Source of the DNA: Desulfobacteraceae bacterium
GTDB taxonomy: Bacteria; Desulfobacterota; Desulfobacteria; Desulfobacterales; Desulfobacteraceae
Assembly (NCBI GenBank): GCA_016744295.1
Contig: JADGEQ010000031.1
Coordinates: 24,421 to 88,420 of the forward strand
DNA length: 64,000 bases
Reading direction: 5' to 3'
This document shows, piece after piece, positions 52,391-61,342 of this stretch (its first letter is position 1; the number at the start of each line of letters is the position of its first letter). A program made the position numbers and the translations under genes. The notes under the pieces were generated by a model that had not been told where the DNA came from, searched no databases, and saw only the letters and a program-made list of their open reading frames with translations.

Positions 52391-53230
52391 CTAGTAGGTG
52401 AGAACCGATCCGCCGTCAAACAGAAGATCTCCGCCCACAAGGTAATCGGCATGTTGTGAAAAACCAAAAATGATCAGGTTTGCCGTCTCTATGGGGGTCA
52501 TCATTCGTTTGATGCGGGATTTGCCCATCATGACATTTTTAATCACATCTTCCTGGCTTATGCCCCTTTGTTCTGCCTGGGCTGCTATCTGTTTGTCGGC
52601 AAGGGGTGTTTTTACAAACCCTGTGCTGAGGGTGAAGGATCGGATGGTCCCGTTTCCTTCTGCGGAAATGGACTGACTCAATGCCCTGAGGCCGAACTTG
52701 GTGATATTGTAAACCGGTTTGTTCACAGTGCAGATATGCCCGTGAATTGAGGCCATGTTGGCAATGACCCCGATCTGATCGGCACTTTTTTTCATCTGGG
52801 GTATGACAAGTTTTGATAATAGAAAGGGTGCCCTGAGCATCAGATTCTGCATGAGATCATATTTCTCCATTGGAAAATCTTCAATGGCGTTAATATGTTG
52901 AATTCCTGCTATATTGGCAAGGTATTTTATTTGTCCTAGTTTTGAAGCTTCTATAATCGTATCTTTAAGTGCCTCATCATTGCAGAGATCCGCTTTGATG
53001 AAAACCATTTGCCCACCATGGTCTCTTGCAATTTTCTGGGTAATCTTTCCTTGGGTTTCATTAATATCAATTCCCACGGTCATGAGCTGGTTTCTTGCTG
53101 CAGCAATTGCAGTGGCCCTTCCTATGCCGGTTCCAGCACCTGTTACGATACAAACATTGGCGGTGTTAAAATTTTTATCTGCAAGAATTAGTGTTTCATC
53201 AGAATTGATTTCAGGCTCTTTAATTAACAT
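52391..53230 (-). CDS. SDR oxidoreductase, 3-hydroxybutyrate dehydrogenase-like
   Basis: 279 aa. The cofactor loop is VTGAGTGIGRATA, then IANIAGIQHI-like LANIAGIQHI, the active segment NMASIHGHICTVNKPVYNIT followed by K. Acidic residues after strand two (GIDIN) favour NAD. IHGHI and the C-terminal region resemble D-3-hydroxybutyrate dehydrogenases (moderate confidence). GGAG lies just before ATG 53230. It is the first gene of the TRAP operon and stands behind a sigma-54 promoter, so it probably oxidises the imported solute. Confidence 0.85.
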   Translation of the reverse strand: MLIKEPEINSDETLILADKNFNTANVCIVTGAGTGIGRATAIAAARNQLMTVGIDINETQGKITQKIARDHGGQMVFIKADLCNDEALKDTIIEASKLGQIKYLANIAGIQHINAIEDFPMEKYDLMQNLMLRAPFLLSKLVIPQMKKSADQIGVIANMASIHGHICTVNKPVYNITKFGLRALSQSISAEGNGTIRSFTLSTGFVKTPLADKQIAAQAEQRGISQEDVIKNVMMGKSRIKRMMTPIETANLIIFGFSQHADYLVGGDLLFDGGSVLTY

Positions 53231-53339
53231 ACTTCTCCTTTCCAAAATCCTTTAAGAAAGATTCAAACTCTAAAAAAATTTAGGTCTGATTATCTGTTTT
53301 TGGCCATTTGATTCTTCTAGTCTTCTATTCCTATGTAAG

Positions 53340-53354
53340 GCAAGTTTCGGGCCA
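53340..53354 (-). promoter_or_regulatory. sigma-54 promoter of the SDR-TRAP operon
   Basis: The minus strand reads TGGCCCGAAACTTGC: TGGCCC against consensus TGGCAC, five bases, then exact TTGC. GG and GC have the right spacing. It lies 110 bp before the SDR start, and a sigma-54 activator gene diverges on the other side. Confidence 0.72.
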
Positions 53355-53379
53355 GTTATGTTTTTTGTGGGGTATAAAA

Positions 53380-53419
53380 GGGTAATCCCTTTTAGGTTGA
53401 GGGGTTACCCATTTTTTTT
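53380..53419. promoter_or_regulatory. GGGTAA-type inverted repeat with T run
   Basis: GGGTAATCCC (53380-53389) and GGGGTTACCC (53401-53410) form a stem with one mismatch, and the + strand continues ATTTTTTTT. It could be an intrinsic terminator for + strand transcripts, or two binding sites upstream of the sigma-54 promoter. Confidence 0.4.
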
Positions 53420-53453
53420 AACCAATCCTTTCATCTGATTATTATTGAATTGA

Positions 53454-53488
53454 ATGTAGTATCGAGTATACATGTAGTATTTTTGATA
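53454..53488. promoter_or_regulatory. candidate upstream activator sites
   Basis: ATGTAGTAT occurs at 53454-53462 and 53472-53480, 18 bp apart, and GTATC/GATAC form a dyad around the second copy. The site lies about 100-135 bp upstream of the sigma-54 promoter, the usual range for enhancer sites. The remainder of the 520-bp gap 53231-53750 is AT-rich with no gene. Confidence 0.45.
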
Positions 53489-53750
53489 CAGTTGATGAAT
53501 TGAAGAAAAACATCCTTTTTTTTAGAACAGGTATGAACGTTTAAAAGACGTATGTTCAGGCGCTTTTGCAGCAATCTTTATGGAGAGATCATTGAATACA
53601 ATATATAACTCATTGTAATTAAAAGTTTTCGATATTTTTATCGACTTTTTGTTTCAAAAGTTTTATCAACTCAATGGGTGTAGCATTACGGATACATATG
53701 GCTTTTCTGATAGATGGGGTTGAACCTGTAGTTCATAAAAGGAAACCAAT

Positions 53751-55157
53751 ATGATTAAAAAGAAAAATGAGAGATCTCCACAGGAATTAAATGAAAAAAT
53801 TGAATTGTATGAACGGGTATTTGAGAATATCAATGCCGGGGTTATCATTATTGATGCCCAGGGCTATGTCACTCATTTGAACAAACCCTATGGGCGGTTT
53901 TTAGGCATTGATCCGGCTGCCAAGATCGGAAAGCATTGTACCAGCGTGATTGAAAACACCAGAATGCATATTGTTGCCGGGACGGGAAAGGCGGAAATCA
54001 ATAAATCCCATAGCATCAATGGCCATGATATGGTTGTTCAGAGAATTCCCATAAAGAAAGACGGCAAAGTTATTGCTGTCTACGGCCAAGTTATGTTTCA
54101 GAATGTTGAAGAAGTCAAGAAGCTTGCGGCAAAGTTGTCCATGCTTGAATCAAAAGTCCAGCTCTTTGAAAAGGAGCTCTTTGATCTAAGGTCAACAAAA
54201 TACACATTTAACTGCATCATCGGAAAGAGCGACGAAATAAACTATCTTAAAGATGAAGCCCGGAAGGCAGCTTTAAATGATTCAACCGTTTTGATTACCG
54301 GGGAGAGCGGGACAGGTAAGGAGCTTTTCTCCCAGGCCATCCATAATGCCAGCTCAAGAAGGCACCATCCCTTTGTAAGGATTAATTGTGCGGCAATACC
54401 AAAAGACCTTTTGGAGTCTGAATTGTTTGGGTATGACGAAGGCGCCTTTACAGGGGCGAAAACCAAAGGAAAGCCCGGAAAATTTGAACTGGCCAATAAG
54501 GGCACCATCTTCCTTGATGAAATTGGTGATCTTCCCCTTGATATGCAGCCCAAGCTGCTTCGGGTACTGGAAGAAAAGGAATTTGAAAGAATAGGCAGCA
54601 CCAAGATAACCAAATCTGATTTCAGGGTGATTTGCGCCACAAATCAAAATCTTGAAGAGTTGATGGGAAACCTGAAATTCAGGAAAGATCTTTTTTACCG
54701 TTTAAATGTCATCCCCATCTATATTCCGCCCCTGAGGGAGCGGCAAAAAGATATCATACCCCTTGCCCGGCATCTGTTAAAAAAAATGGCATTGGCTGCC
54801 AACCGTCCGCAAATAAACATTGAAAAAAATGCGGCAAATGAATTAAAAAACTATGGCTGGCCCGGTAATGCCCGGGAATTGTCAAATGTTCTGGAACGTG
54901 CCATGTATTCATCTGACAATGACACGATTTACAAGGGCGATCTGCCGTTTAATCTGGATTACAACACCAGGGTTCCGGGGAAAAAGACAAGTCCAACCCT
55001 TAAAAATGCCCAGAACCATGCCCAGGTAAAAGTCATTTATCAGGCCCTTGCCAGGACAAATTACAACAAGGCCAAGGCGGCAAACCTGCTGGGGATACAC
55101 AGAACACTGCTGTATAAAAAAATGAAAGAATACCATATCAGCCTTAAGCCGGAATGA
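53751..55157 (+). CDS. PAS-domain sigma-54 activator
   Basis: 468 aa. The PAS domain (about 15-118) contains NINAGVIIIDAQGYVTHLN. A short coiled coil (122-150) leads to the AAA+ domain with Walker A GESGTGKE (184-191), the sigma-54 loop GAFTGA (231-236), and Walker B GTIFLDEIGD. A Fis HTH ends the protein (KAKAANLLGIHRTLLYKKMK). No receiver domain is present, so a small ligand or redox state probably sets its activity. It resembles RocR/PAS-type activators of catabolic operons. It diverges from the SDR-TRAP operon, whose promoter is sigma-54 type, and is its likely activator. AAGGAA precedes the ATG. Confidence 0.94.
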   Translation: MIKKKNERSPQELNEKIELYERVFENINAGVIIIDAQGYVTHLNKPYGRFLGIDPAAKIGKHCTSVIENTRMHIVAGTGKAEINKSHSINGHDMVVQRIPIKKDGKVIAVYGQVMFQNVEEVKKLAAKLSMLESKVQLFEKELFDLRSTKYTFNCIIGKSDEINYLKDEARKAALNDSTVLITGESGTGKELFSQAIHNASSRRHHPFVRINCAAIPKDLLESELFGYDEGAFTGAKTKGKPGKFELANKGTIFLDEIGDLPLDMQPKLLRVLEEKEFERIGSTKITKSDFRVICATNQNLEELMGNLKFRKDLFYRLNVIPIYIPPLRERQKDIIPLARHLLKKMALAANRPQINIEKNAANELKNYGWPGNARELSNVLERAMYSSDNDTIYKGDLPFNLDYNTRVPGKKTSPTLKNAQNHAQVKVIYQALARTNYNKAKAANLLGIHRTLLYKKMKEYHISLKPE

Positions 55158-55172
55158 TTCCCAAGTCTGCTC

Positions 55173-56522
55173 TTATTTCATTTGCGGTCCTAATCCAAAT
55201 AAAATCTGTCCTGTATCAATGGCTTTGTTCAGGTCCTGGGTAATTGATTTAACAAGGCGTACATCATGACTGTCACGCTGGGCACATACAACCCTAACCA
55301 CAAGGTTCCGCCCGTTTTCCTTGGCAACATACAGGGCTCTGTCCACCAGATAAAAAATATGTTTGACCCCCATATTACCCGGATGATGCTTAAAAAACGG
55401 ATAGAAGATAACGCCGAGGGAACAGGTGAGGCGGATCTTGCGATTGTCCGTCACCTGAAAGGTTGCATTTTCCACATGGAGACGGATCTTTTCAGCAAGG
55501 AGGGCAAGGCTATTTTCCTTGGTATCCTTCAGGATAATGATAAACTCTTCTCCCCCGATGCGGCCAACCACATCATATTGCCTGACCGTTTCACAAAGCC
55601 TGGCACTGAACTGCTTGAGAACCATGTCGCCGGAATCGTGGCCATAGGTGTCGTTGACCCTTTTGAAATGGTCGATATCAATGCTGATAACCCCATAGCC
55701 AATTAAATGGGTGTGTTGTCTTTTATTTGATCCGTTTTTCTCCATCCACAGGGAGGTGATCTCATTCTCAATCCTGGGCTTTAAAATATCAAAGAGATAA
55801 TGTCTGTTTTTAAGGCCGGTCAGGGTATCTATCCTTGATATTTTTTCCAGGGTATTGTTTTTTATAACCAGCTCCTGGTTGAGTTTTTCAGTATTGAGTT
55901 TCTCTCGGTTGAGTTGTTCAACCAGCAGATTGTTGTCATAGCGCAATACAAGGAACACCCGTAAATCAGTATTCATCCTCTTGGCATTGATGGACATGAT
56001 GGCAAAGAAAATCAGTCCCAGGATCGCCATGGCGGTTGTGATATCCGTTCCAAGGGTAAAGAGGACGGCTGTGGGAATAAAAAAAATGGTTATGGAATAG
56101 GAAAAAAACATGGCCAGGTTGTTGTGGTAGGAACCAAGGCTGCCGGCAACCATTCCCCCCACAATAAAATAGAGAAAGATCAGGTACTCAAGCCGGTCGG
56201 GATTTATAAAAAAGAGACCCGCCGACCCGAACAGGAGGCCGGCAATAATAAAAGAGAGGAGCAAAAATCTTTGCCAGAGAATATAATTATTTTTTAGATA
56301 ACCTTGCCGGTAAAAGCCGATCATAATGTACCGGGCCAGGACAAAGGTGATGTTTATTGAGCACCAGATGACCAGGCTGACTCTTGGTACCACATTCCAA
56401 AGAACGATCACAAGAATTATGGAGTTGATAAGGGTGGAGGGCATACTGGTGAAAAGATTTTTCACCAGTATTTTGGTCTGTTCGATCTCCACATAGTTTG
56501 CCTGGTCAGCATCAGCAGCCAT
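55173..56522 (-). CDS. membrane-bound diguanylate cyclase (GGDEF)
   Basis: 449 aa. The N-terminal half has about six or seven hydrophobic segments (residues ~25-200). A coiled stretch rich in Leu/Asn/Lys (LVEQLNREKLNTEKLNQELV) follows. The GGDEF domain begins IDTLTGLKNRHYL, has SIDIDHFKRVNDTYGHDSGD and the active GGEEF. An RxxD inhibitory site (RQYD) stands five residues before GGEEF, so product feedback is likely. It makes cyclic di-GMP, possibly for the PilZ protein at 33 kb. The start is ATG 56522 or GTG 56540; neither has a strong ribosome site. It ends facing the sigma-54 activator gene. Confidence 0.92.
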   Translation of the reverse strand: MAADADQANYVEIEQTKILVKNLFTSMPSTLINSIILVIVLWNVVPRVSLVIWCSINITFVLARYIMIGFYRQGYLKNNYILWQRFLLLSFIIAGLLFGSAGLFFINPDRLEYLIFLYFIVGGMVAGSLGSYHNNLAMFFSYSITIFFIPTAVLFTLGTDITTAMAILGLIFFAIMSINAKRMNTDLRVFLVLRYDNNLLVEQLNREKLNTEKLNQELVIKNNTLEKISRIDTLTGLKNRHYLFDILKPRIENEITSLWMEKNGSNKRQHTHLIGYGVISIDIDHFKRVNDTYGHDSGDMVLKQFSARLCETVRQYDVVGRIGGEEFIIILKDTKENSLALLAEKIRLHVENATFQVTDNRKIRLTCSLGVIFYPFFKHHPGNMGVKHIFYLVDRALYVAKENGRNLVVRVVCAQRDSHDVRLVKSITQDLNKAIDTGQILFGLGPQMK

Positions 56523-56752
56523 AGGATTCTCTATCCCCACATTTTTTCTTGTCTGATTTTCTACGGGTTGCAGCCAACTTTAGAAAATCGGATCCACAGC
56601 AGAATCATAAAACATGGTTAGGATAAAAGCCTATTCCTGACCAAAAAACAAGTCATTTTTATTTGTATCAAATTATTGAGCCATTCAATTATCTCCGGCT
56701 ATAAAGATTTGCTTGGCAGCTCAATGGAGAAAAGTCCGAAATTGATCCACCC

Positions 56753-58087
56753 TTAGGTTTCCCCCAAATCTAGGAACGTATTTTTTTCTGTTTTTTTCAA
56801 CCAGTTCAGATATTGCGGTTTGTCCATGGCCGGCTTAAAGTTTGATATGATATCCTGGGCTTGTTTTGCATCCTCCCAGAGCAGATCAATAATCGTCATG
56901 GCCACGGCTTTTGTCGGAAGAATATAGGCGGTGTCATTATCTGTTATGGCAAAGTTTTTAGAATGCAGGCTGCCCTGAACACCTCCTGTAAAAGGATGAA
57001 GACAGGGCATAAGGTGAGAGATATCGCCAAAATCAAAGGAGCCGGTGAAATCATATCCCTGGGAAATTCCCTCCTCCCCGCAGAAAAATCTGACATTTTC
57101 CTGGAACAATTTATCAAGGGCAGGCGCGTTGAGCAGGGGTAAATAGCCCGGCATATCTTCGATCTCAACACCGGCTCCCACAGCCATGGCGCCAGCTCGT
57201 ATGGCACGATCTACTTTTAAGTTTGCCTGGGTAAGGCTTTCAATGGTTCGTGCCCTTACATAACACTCCATCCTCACGTCTGCCGGTACAACATTCACCA
57301 TATCCCCGCCCTTGGTGATGATGGGATGGACCCTGACCCTGTCCTGGTCTGAAAATGTCTCACGCTGGGCGTGAATATTATTAATGGCCAGCATCGCAGC
57401 ATTCAGGGCATTGATCCCTTCTTCCGGTGCAGAACCGGCATGGGATTCTTGTCCTGTAAATTTAATCTTTTTCCCGATAAATCCATTGCCGCTAGGAGCC
57501 GTTAATACCTTTTTACCATCGGGAAGATTCAGGGCATGTACCATCAAAGAGATATCAATATCATCGAACAATCCCTTGGCCACCATCTCCTGTTTTCCGC
57601 CGAAGTAGGTCAACAATCCTTTTTTTTTGAGATCTGTACGAAATTCCATCTCCACAAATTCTTCTGCCGGAACGGCCATGAAGACGAGGTTTCCCCCCAG
57701 ATATTGAAATCCGGATATTTTCTGGAAGGCAAGGGCAACCCCTGTCATAACCGCAACCTGGATGTGATGGCCGCAGGCATGGATGGCACCGGTATCTGCT
57801 GCGCAATCGGGGTGTTCTCTGCAGATAATGGCATCCAATTCCCCCAGCACCGCCAGGGTCGGACCCTGTTTTTTTTCACGAATCTTTGCTCTCACCCCGG
57901 TTACGGCAATGTTTTGTTCCACGACAAAACCCGCATTTTCCAATAGCTGGGCTGTGTAAGCTGTGCCCGCATATTCTTTATAGCCAAGTTCGGGATGGGC
58001 ATATAAAAAATCCCCCGTTTTAATAATCTGATCAGCCAAACTGTCAATTGCCTGGATAACTTTTTGTTTCAGCTCTTGTTTTGTCAT
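56753..58087 (-). CDS. M20-family amidohydrolase
   Basis: 444 aa zinc/manganese hydrolase of the M20D group (aminoacylase, carboxypeptidase and aminobenzoyl-glutamate hydrolase relatives). Metal-site pieces are HACGHHIQVAVM, PAEEFVEMEF with the catalytic Glu, and a late His in FTGGVQGSLHSKNF. The dimerisation lid contains KFTGQESHAGSAPEEGINAL. It cleaves an N-acyl amino acid or short peptide bond in the cytoplasm. It is the last of three genes with the DUF3100-type permease, suggesting uptake and cleavage of one substrate. AGGA precedes the ATG at a long spacing. Confidence 0.9.
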   Translation of the reverse strand: MTKQELKQKVIQAIDSLADQIIKTGDFLYAHPELGYKEYAGTAYTAQLLENAGFVVEQNIAVTGVRAKIREKKQGPTLAVLGELDAIICREHPDCAADTGAIHACGHHIQVAVMTGVALAFQKISGFQYLGGNLVFMAVPAEEFVEMEFRTDLKKKGLLTYFGGKQEMVAKGLFDDIDISLMVHALNLPDGKKVLTAPSGNGFIGKKIKFTGQESHAGSAPEEGINALNAAMLAINNIHAQRETFSDQDRVRVHPIITKGGDMVNVVPADVRMECYVRARTIESLTQANLKVDRAIRAGAMAVGAGVEIEDMPGYLPLLNAPALDKLFQENVRFFCGEEGISQGYDFTGSFDFGDISHLMPCLHPFTGGVQGSLHSKNFAITDNDTAYILPTKAVAMTIIDLLWEDAKQAQDIISNFKPAMDKPQYLNWLKKTEKNTFLDLGET

Positions 58088-58100
58088 GGATCAATGTATC

Positions 58101-58565
58101 CTAGATAATACCCTGCATTTTTAAAACAAACTGGGCAATAATTGCGGAACCGAAAAAAGTCCCGGTAAAAACCAGCATTGCCACAATAACCAATTTCCAG
58201 CTTATCTTTTTCAATTCTTCTATCTTATTCCCCACAGATATTCCTGCAAAGGCCAGTATCGGCGTTGTTGTAGCGAGAAAATGAACCTTATTTGTATAGG
58301 CCAGAAACAATTTGGCCGTCGGCATGAAGGGCATGCTTAAAATCAAGGCGATCATGGTGGCCCATGCAAAGGCGGGAAATTGAAGTTTTGGTGTTAAATC
58401 CTTTATGATCAAGGATAACATCGCAATGATGATTATCAGTATTACGCCGGGGATTGCATCGACAACAGCAAAATCAAATCCTATTTTTTGGCCGACCAGT
58501 ATCATCATGCCAACCAATATCATCATTTTCAATTGGCTCATTGTTTTGGAAATATTCAGCATCAT
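58101..58565 (-). CDS. small integral membrane protein, partner of the DUF3100 permease
   Basis: 154 aa with about five predicted helices. It is very rich in Met, Ile and Leu, with GKNIEE-like loop SVGNKIEELKKISWK. I do not recognise a family by itself. It lies 8 bp after the DUF3100-like gene and 13 bp before the amidohydrolase, so it is probably the second subunit of the transporter. AAGGAG precedes the double ATG. Confidence 0.75.
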   Translation of the reverse strand: MMLNISKTMSQLKMMILVGMMILVGQKIGFDFAVVDAIPGVILIIIIAMLSLIIKDLTPKLQFPAFAWATMIALILSMPFMPTAKLFLAYTNKVHFLATTTPILAFAGISVGNKIEELKKISWKLVIVAMLVFTGTFFGSAIIAQFVLKMQGII

Positions 58566-58573
58566 TTTTCTCC

Positions 58574-59446
58574 TTATCTGTTTCTCAGACTATCCAGTCT
58601 TTTGTAAAAGAAATTTGTGGCGGGCAGTCCGATAAAGATTACCGAATACATCCCGGTTACACCGGTTAACATATTACTGGTTGCCGCATAGGCCAGAATT
58701 GTGTCTTTCATTGCAGGCTCTACGGCCATGGCCAGGGAGGAGGAAGCAGCGGTCATCATGCTGCCGCTGCCCATACCCGATGCCATGGCAAGGGCGTAAG
58801 GGTGCAACCCTGTGCCTGTGGCAAATGAGCCCAGCAGACCGAAAAAGATGGTGCCAAAAACAGTTCCCATCATATAGGTTCCCAAAACGCCTGTACCCTC
58901 AGGGGAATTCATTCCATATCGTTCACCAATGATACCCAGGGTGGGCTCCCGGCAGATACTGACAGTGGCGCCAACGGCCTCTCTTTTCATTCCCAGTATC
59001 ATGGCAAGGGGAAGTGCGATGAGAATGGTTCCCAGATTTCCCAGTTCCTGGAGAAGAAAGGCGGGACCGGCCTGGATAACTTTAACAATATTCGGGCCGA
59101 CAAGTGTTCCGTATTTAACGCCCAGGGGAAGAAGGGCCAGCATGACCATGACACCGGCCAATTCAATTTCATCTTTGGAAATGGCTTTTCTCAGCAGCTG
59201 AATCGGCTTTCCAAGAAGATCGGGTGTAATGAACAGACCGATGATCACAGCATAGAGCATGGGCAAAAGAACCACAGCGCCGGGACCCATGGGTATTTTT
59301 TTTATGCCGAAAAATTCCGAAACCATTACAATGAGAATGACGGTTAGGAAAAGTCGCAAAAATACAGGGGTTCTTCCTTTTGTATCGAGTATTTCTTTGT
59401 CGGAAAGAGGGGGGTTTTGGGGGTGATCTGAATTTTTATCAGACAT
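58574..59446 (-). CDS. DUF3100-like permease
   Basis: 290 aa, about eight helices after a hydrophilic N-terminus. Conserved-looking segments are LLPMLYAVIIGL, GMKREAVGATVSICREPTLG and ALAMASGMGSGSMMTAASSS. The Gly/Ser-rich last motif suggests a translocation path. The family (DUF3100) is membrane-bound with no proven substrate. With the small partner and amidohydrolase it makes a plausible uptake and cleavage unit. AAGGAG stands well before ATG 59446. Confidence 0.78.
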   Translation of the reverse strand: MSDKNSDHPQNPPLSDKEILDTKGRTPVFLRLFLTVILIVMVSEFFGIKKIPMGPGAVVLLPMLYAVIIGLFITPDLLGKPIQLLRKAISKDEIELAGVMVMLALLPLGVKYGTLVGPNIVKVIQAGPAFLLQELGNLGTILIALPLAMILGMKREAVGATVSICREPTLGIIGERYGMNSPEGTGVLGTYMMGTVFGTIFFGLLGSFATGTGLHPYALAMASGMGSGSMMTAASSSLAMAVEPAMKDTILAYAATSNMLTGVTGMYSVIFIGLPATNFFYKRLDSLRNR

Positions 59447-59588
59447 CTTCAGGACTCCTTTTTACAATTTGTTTGGTTTTTGATAATCGGTTAATGGATA
59501 TGTTTCCCTGGTAAAAACTTATAGTGGTTTAAAAATATGTATGGTTTCGGACAAGTCATAAATAGGACCGAATTTATACAAAAAATTT

Positions 59589-60869
59589 TTAAATTTTTAG
59601 TTTAATTAAATTTTTAGGCCTGCCAACCTGGTGGGAGGTTTCTTTCCCCAAAATTTTTGCATGGCCGCTGTCCAAAAATTTTTTTAATATTCTTCTGGCA
59701 CTTCTTTCACTGATCCCAAGGCAGATTGCCAAATCATTGGAATCAAAGGTGTCTTTACCTGTGGTGAGTATCAAGGCCTTTATTTTTCCCAGATAACTGG
59801 GGTTGATACCAATTTTTTCTGAAATTTTCAGGTTGTTTGCGTCTGATACCTGGATGGGATATCCAAGCTCGTCATTCTCTCCTAAAGGACCGCGTATCTG
59901 GTCATCGTGAACAATATAAAACCCGCTTTTGCCCAGCTTCCCGGCATTGCTCAATGCTTTTCTTGCCGATTTTTCAGCTTCAAAGGCGGTGAGTCCAATG
60001 CCGATTCCCGAAGCAATAACAATTTTTCTTTTTTTGGCCCACAAGAGCAATTGTTTGAAATGATCCATGTGGATCTGGCTTTCAATTCCCCCCCGGGTTG
60101 AATAGATAACGTATTCTTTGCCCAGATGGAACAAACTGCCCTGCAACCCCCGGACATATTCCAGAAGTTCCAGGTAAAATTGTCCCTCTTTTTTTAAATC
60201 ATCATATTGGTTGATGGAATGTTGAACAATGCTGTTAAGGTTGATAATTTGGATGGCAATCCCTGCAGAACGCAAAGTTTTCGCTCGAATCCGATCCAGA
60301 AGTTTTCCCATGTTATCTCGAATTTGAAAACTGCCGGGATAGAGTCTGAAAACCGGGATTTGTTTTTGTTTCAAATTTTCATACACCGCTCCAAATCCCG
60401 AGATAGCAGCATCAATTTTACCCTCCCGGTACAATTTCAAATGATGGTTTTCATAATCTTGCTCCTGAACGTGGGGGGCAAAGGGCATGGTGTAAATTTT
60501 TTCAAAATTTATATCAAATTCCCGTTTGATATCCCCTAAAATTGCGTCGGTCACCACATCAATACTGATACGATTAATCTTTTTTTTGTCATGGAGTAAC
60601 TCCCACAACGCCCGGATGAGGCTATAGGTGCCCCGGGGGATATGTTCATAGGGATTTATAATCTGCCCCATGGCTCGGGCAGATTCCTGGACGCCGATAC
60701 CGGTAAAAAGGGTTCCCGATGTCTCACGCTGACATTGGTCCAACACCCGCCATGCATCTGTTATCTTTTCCTCTGCATAGGTAAACAGATGAACCTCAGG
60801 ACAATAGGCTTCAACCACTTTTTGAATCATATTGATGGAGTCCAGAGGACCGATACATCCTATTTTCAC
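59589..60869 (-). CDS. three-part regulator: sensor, GGDEF-like fold, HTH
   Basis: 426 aa. The N-terminal ~190 residues (MKIGCIGPLDSINMIQKVVE) have the alternating pattern of a ligand-binding Rossmann-like domain, reminiscent of PrpR_N. Residues ~265-345 contain IVIASGIGIGLTAFEAEKSA, the form of a degenerate GGDEF-like domain as in CdaR; no GGDEF active motif is present. The C-terminal ~70 residues carry an HTH (NDLAICLGISERSARRILKKFL). It probably binds a small ligand and controls the downstream permease/amidohydrolase operon. The start is GTG 60869 without a clear ribosome site. Confidence 0.72.
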   Translation of the reverse strand: MKIGCIGPLDSINMIQKVVEAYCPEVHLFTYAEEKITDAWRVLDQCQRETSGTLFTGIGVQESARAMGQIINPYEHIPRGTYSLIRALWELLHDKKKINRISIDVVTDAILGDIKREFDINFEKIYTMPFAPHVQEQDYENHHLKLYREGKIDAAISGFGAVYENLKQKQIPVFRLYPGSFQIRDNMGKLLDRIRAKTLRSAGIAIQIINLNSIVQHSINQYDDLKKEGQFYLELLEYVRGLQGSLFHLGKEYVIYSTRGGIESQIHMDHFKQLLLWAKKRKIVIASGIGIGLTAFEAEKSARKALSNAGKLGKSGFYIVHDDQIRGPLGENDELGYPIQVSDANNLKISEKIGINPSYLGKIKALILTTGKDTFDSNDLAICLGISERSARRILKKFLDSGHAKILGKETSHQVGRPKNLIKLKI

Positions 60870-61342
60870 TGGTGAAACCGTTGTTTTATCTCCCGTTGCA
60901 TCTGTATTACAAACCTTTAATTAAGGACGTGTCACAAATAAGTCCCTATTTATAAAGCAAAAAGACCCTCCCTTTGTCAAGAAGAAAAAAAAATTGTATA
61001 AAATCAGCTGTTCTGCTAATGGAATTTCGGCAGGTCGAGGGGAATTGTATGGTCTGCAGCAATTTTCGCTGAACATTATTGGTGAGGGCCCTAACCGGCC
61101 GGGCAAGATACCTATCGCGCGGTTAGCGAGATTGGTTTTATTTTTTCGACCATCTTGTTGCTACACCCCTGATAATTTCCCATTGATAATTTTCCATGGT
61201 TTTCTTGCCAAAAAACAAGTTTCTATCCTTCATAATTATTCTTTTTGTTTCTAAGTAAAAGCGCCTTTCCAATAACAATTAAGGCCTTTTTTGGGTACGA
61301 TTTTAATTGACCTTTAAGCAAATAAAATGCACCCTATGAATC
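60870..61342. other. divergent intergenic region with no supported gene
   Basis: 473 bp between the regulator and phoH. An 86-codon + frame at 60994 has no ribosome site and no resemblance. TAACCG/CGGTTA arms around 61096-61124 could form a weak hairpin. CAAAAAACAAGTTTCTATCC near 61208 recurs upstream of truA. I see no RNA gene. Confidence 0.45.

Noticed and set aside
61050..61140. GC-rich patch near 61.1 kb considered as a small stable RNA (SRP RNA or tRNA)
   Set aside because: No conserved SRP tetraloop region, no T-loop motif and no extended stem could be drawn.
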